Of a stretch of DNA of 64,000 nucleotides, positions 62,355-64,000 are shown one piece after another. Source of the stretch: Microbacterium halophytorum. Its GTDB lineage: Bacteria > Actinomycetota > Actinomycetes > Actinomycetales > Microbacteriaceae. A program made the translations under genes and the position numbers. Under the pieces are notes generated by a model. That model saw only the letters and a list, made by a program, of their open reading frames with translations. It had not been told where the DNA came from and did not search any database. The stretch is from assembly GCF_002970975.1 (NCBI RefSeq), contig NZ_KZ672982.1, positions 186,001 to 250,000 on the forward strand, given 5' to 3'. How positions within the stretch are numbered: the first letter of the stretch is position 1; every line of letters begins with the position of its first letter.

Positions 62355-64000
62355 TCACAGCTCCGGATCGAGCACGTCCATCCGCACCGCCAGCGTCGCC
62401 CGGTTCGCGCGCTTGCGATCCTTGCGGCGTCGCGTGCCCACCACCTCCGCGATGACCGCGGCGCGCAGGGCCTGGGCGACGGCCCCGCCACGGGCGTAGT
62501 CGAAGCGGATCAGCGCGCGCTGGGCCGTCGGCCCGAAGCGATCGACCGCCTCGAGCGAAACGGGGCCGAGCACGGCATCCGGGGCCAGCTCGGGCACGGC
62601 CTCGCGCAGCTTCTCGAGCGCGCGCACGACGGCGCCGCCCTCGCCCTCGAGACGCGCGACGCGCGCGGCGGGCGGCAGGTGCAGCGGCGCGCGCTCGGCG
62701 AGCTCGTGGCGGGCGTAGATCGCGTGGGTCCACGAGGCGAATGCGCGTGCGACGGGGCCGTTGACCCCGGCCAGGTGAACGGGCGCGCCCGGAGCCGCAA
62801 GGGCTGCGGCGTTCGACCACCACCGGAGGCACGCCTCACCGATGCGCAGATCGGGCGACTGCAGCATCCGCTCGCCGTCGAGCAGCAACACGGCGCCGTA
62901 GCCGCCGACGGCGAAGGGCTCGGCGCCGCGCGTCGCCACGACGAGGGCCGGCTCCGCCGCAACCTCCAGAACGGGGTGCGCGCCGTCGGCCACGATGACG
63001 CGCGTACCGGCGAAAGCGCGGCCGAGCTCGTCCGCCGTGCGCTCCGACCCGGATGACGACAGCCGGAAGCGCACGGAGCGGCACTTCTGGCACGCCCACT
63101 CGTGCGCGCTGACGCCGCACCAGCCGCACACGGGGACGGCGCCGCGCGAGCGGGCGTGCAGCGGCCCTCCGCAGGGGCCGCAGCGGGCCGGATGGCGGCA
63201 GTCGGCGCAGACCAGGGTGGGAGCGAAACCCGGGCGCGCGACCTGAACGAGCACCGGAGCACCCGCCGCGAGGGCGTCCTTCGCGGCGCGGAACGCCGCG
63301 GAAGGAACGCGCACCGAGACCTCGTCCTCGCGCGAGCCGCTCAGCTGCACGTTCGCCGTCTCGCGGCGCGCGGCCAGCGACTCGGAGACGTACCCGATCT
63401 CGACGAGGCGCTGCACGTCGCTGGACCGGGTGTGACCGGCGAAGACGAGGGCGCACGGCTCGAGACCCTGCCGAACGAGGGCCACATCGCGGGCGTGCGC
63501 GTACGGTGCGAGCGGCTCGTCGTAGAGCGCGTCGCCGTCGTCCCAGATGGCGACGAGGCCCGGCGCGTGCACCGGGGCGTACACGCTCGATCGATTGCCG
63601 ATCACGACGCACGCGCGCTCCTCGAGCGTGCGCAGATACCCGGCGTAGCGCTCGGGCCCGGTCTGCCCCGCGTCGTGGCGCACGAGGGAATCGGGCGGCA
63701 CGAGCGCGGCGACCTCGCCCTGCAGCCTGTCGAGGTCACGATGGTCGGGCACGGCGAGGATCGCCGAGCGCCCCCGCGCGAGCGTGTCGGCCGCGGCCTC
63801 GGCGAGCAGCCGCGCCCAGGCGTCGGGGCGCGGCGGGGCGTCGACCGCGAGCCGCTCCCCCGCCGCGATCCGGTCGGCGAGGCCGGGATAGCCCGCGAGC
63901 TCACCGGTCGCGGCGCCGGCAACGGCCTCGGGCGCCGCGTCGCCGACGACTGCGCCGGCATCCGCCCCTGAACCGCCCGTGTCGGATTCCGCTTCCGCAC
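62355..64000 (-). CDS. priA: Primosomal protein N' (PriA), helicase-dead actinobacterial form, 5' end outside the window
   Basis: The gene runs off the right edge; ~548 residues of the C-terminal part are seen. Two CxxC zinc knuckles characteristic of PriA are present: CADCRHPARCGPC and CGWCGVSAHEWACQKC. The helicase motif II DEEH is replaced by WDDGDALYDEPLAPY, and GNRSSVYAPV stands where motif III-region GTRSALFAP occurs in active enzymes. Actinobacterial PriA is known to lack functional helicase motifs; it is thought to act in primosome assembly only. A 92-bp gap separates it from fmt. Confidence 0.92.
   Translation of the reverse strand, partial: AEAESDTGGSGADAGAVVGDAAPEAVAGAATGELAGYPGLADRIAAGERLAVDAPPRPDAWARLLAEAAADTLARGRSAILAVPDHRDLDRLQGEVAALVPPDSLVRHDAGQTGPERYAGYLRTLEERACVVIGNRSSVYAPVHAPGLVAIWDDGDALYDEPLAPYAHARDVALVRQGLEPCALVFAGHTRSSDVQRLVEIGYVSESLAARRETANVQLSGSREDEVSVRVPSAAFRAAKDALAAGAPVLVQVARPGFAPTLVCADCRHPARCGPCGGPLHARSRGAVPVCGWCGVSAHEWACQKCRSVRFRLSSSGSERTADELGRAFAGTRVIVADGAHPVLEVAAEPALVVATRGAEPFAVGGYGAVLLLDGERMLQSPDLRIGEACLRWWSNAAALAAPGAPVHLAGVNGPVARAFASWTHAIYARHELAERAPLHLPPAARVARLEGEGGAVVRALEKLREAVPELAPDAVLGPVSLEAVDRFGPTAQRALIRFDYARGGAVAQALRAAVIAEVVGTRRRKDRKRANRATLAVRMDVLDPEL

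Overview
The window is high-GC actinobacterial chromosomal DNA. Gene content, codon use and gene order (long GTG/TTG-started co-directional runs, the rsmB-rpe-his-trp-lgt-gltBD-pyk block, HGxxPAAW and Trp-associated membrane proteins, a PdtaR-type ANTAR regulator, an Rpf-like LysM protein, DUF222/HNH nuclease) point to Microbacteriaceae, most likely Microbacterium or a close relative. The genus is inferred; no rRNA is present. I see no prophage, transposase, CRISPR array or integrated element. One tRNA gene (tRNA-Leu, anticodon CAA) is present.

The left part (1-12,200) is a mosaic of accessory single genes and pairs. It holds a truncated acyltransferase, a DedA membrane protein whose reading frame runs far into the opposite AEC transporter gene, and a short UvrA paralogue. 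A MarR regulator faces a Bcr/CflA drug exporter across an AT-rich operator. Other members are a second MFS transporter, a reduced HAD protein, YaeQ, a CGNR zinc-finger regulator and an Rpf/LysM cell-wall protein.

The middle (12,300-43,000) carries a SWIM/SNF2 helicase, an SdsA-type alkyl sulfatase, HrpB with an unusual in-frame repeat insertion, DUF1992 and a formylglycine-enzyme-fold protein lacking the catalytic cysteines. It continues with dGTPase, an SGNH hydrolase, a HelR-type RNA polymerase recycling ATPase, a GNAT enzyme and a PspC protein. Next come a DUF222/HNH nuclease whose C-terminus has been frameshifted by a 14-bp tandem duplication, and a LuxR-type two-component system divergent from a FtsX-type ABC transporter. 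An LLM flavoprotein, glutamate dehydrogenase, an MFS symporter, a DUF885 peptidase coupled to polA, and a hotdog thioesterase follow.

The right part (43,000-64,000) is the conserved core block, almost all on the minus strand: priA (partial), fmt, rsmB, rpe, hisE, hisG, hisF, hisI, Trp-associated membrane protein, HGxxPAAW protein, trpC, trpB, trpA, lgt, gltB, gltD, pyk, tRNA-Leu, pdtaR. It joins histidine and tryptophan synthesis to glutamate synthesis (GOGAT) and lower glycolysis. trpE, which normally sits between hisI and the Trp-associated membrane protein in actinobacteria, is missing here.

The most unusual signals are small-scale. A palindromic repeat family occurs twice inside hrpB (in frame) and once, diverged, between rsmB and rpe. 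A 14-bp duplication switches the C-terminal frame of the HNH gene. A diverged copy of the dgt 3' end lies just after dgt. The HAD gene seems to have lost its cap domain and the second catalytic Asp. I found no clear multi-gene system that is new to science.
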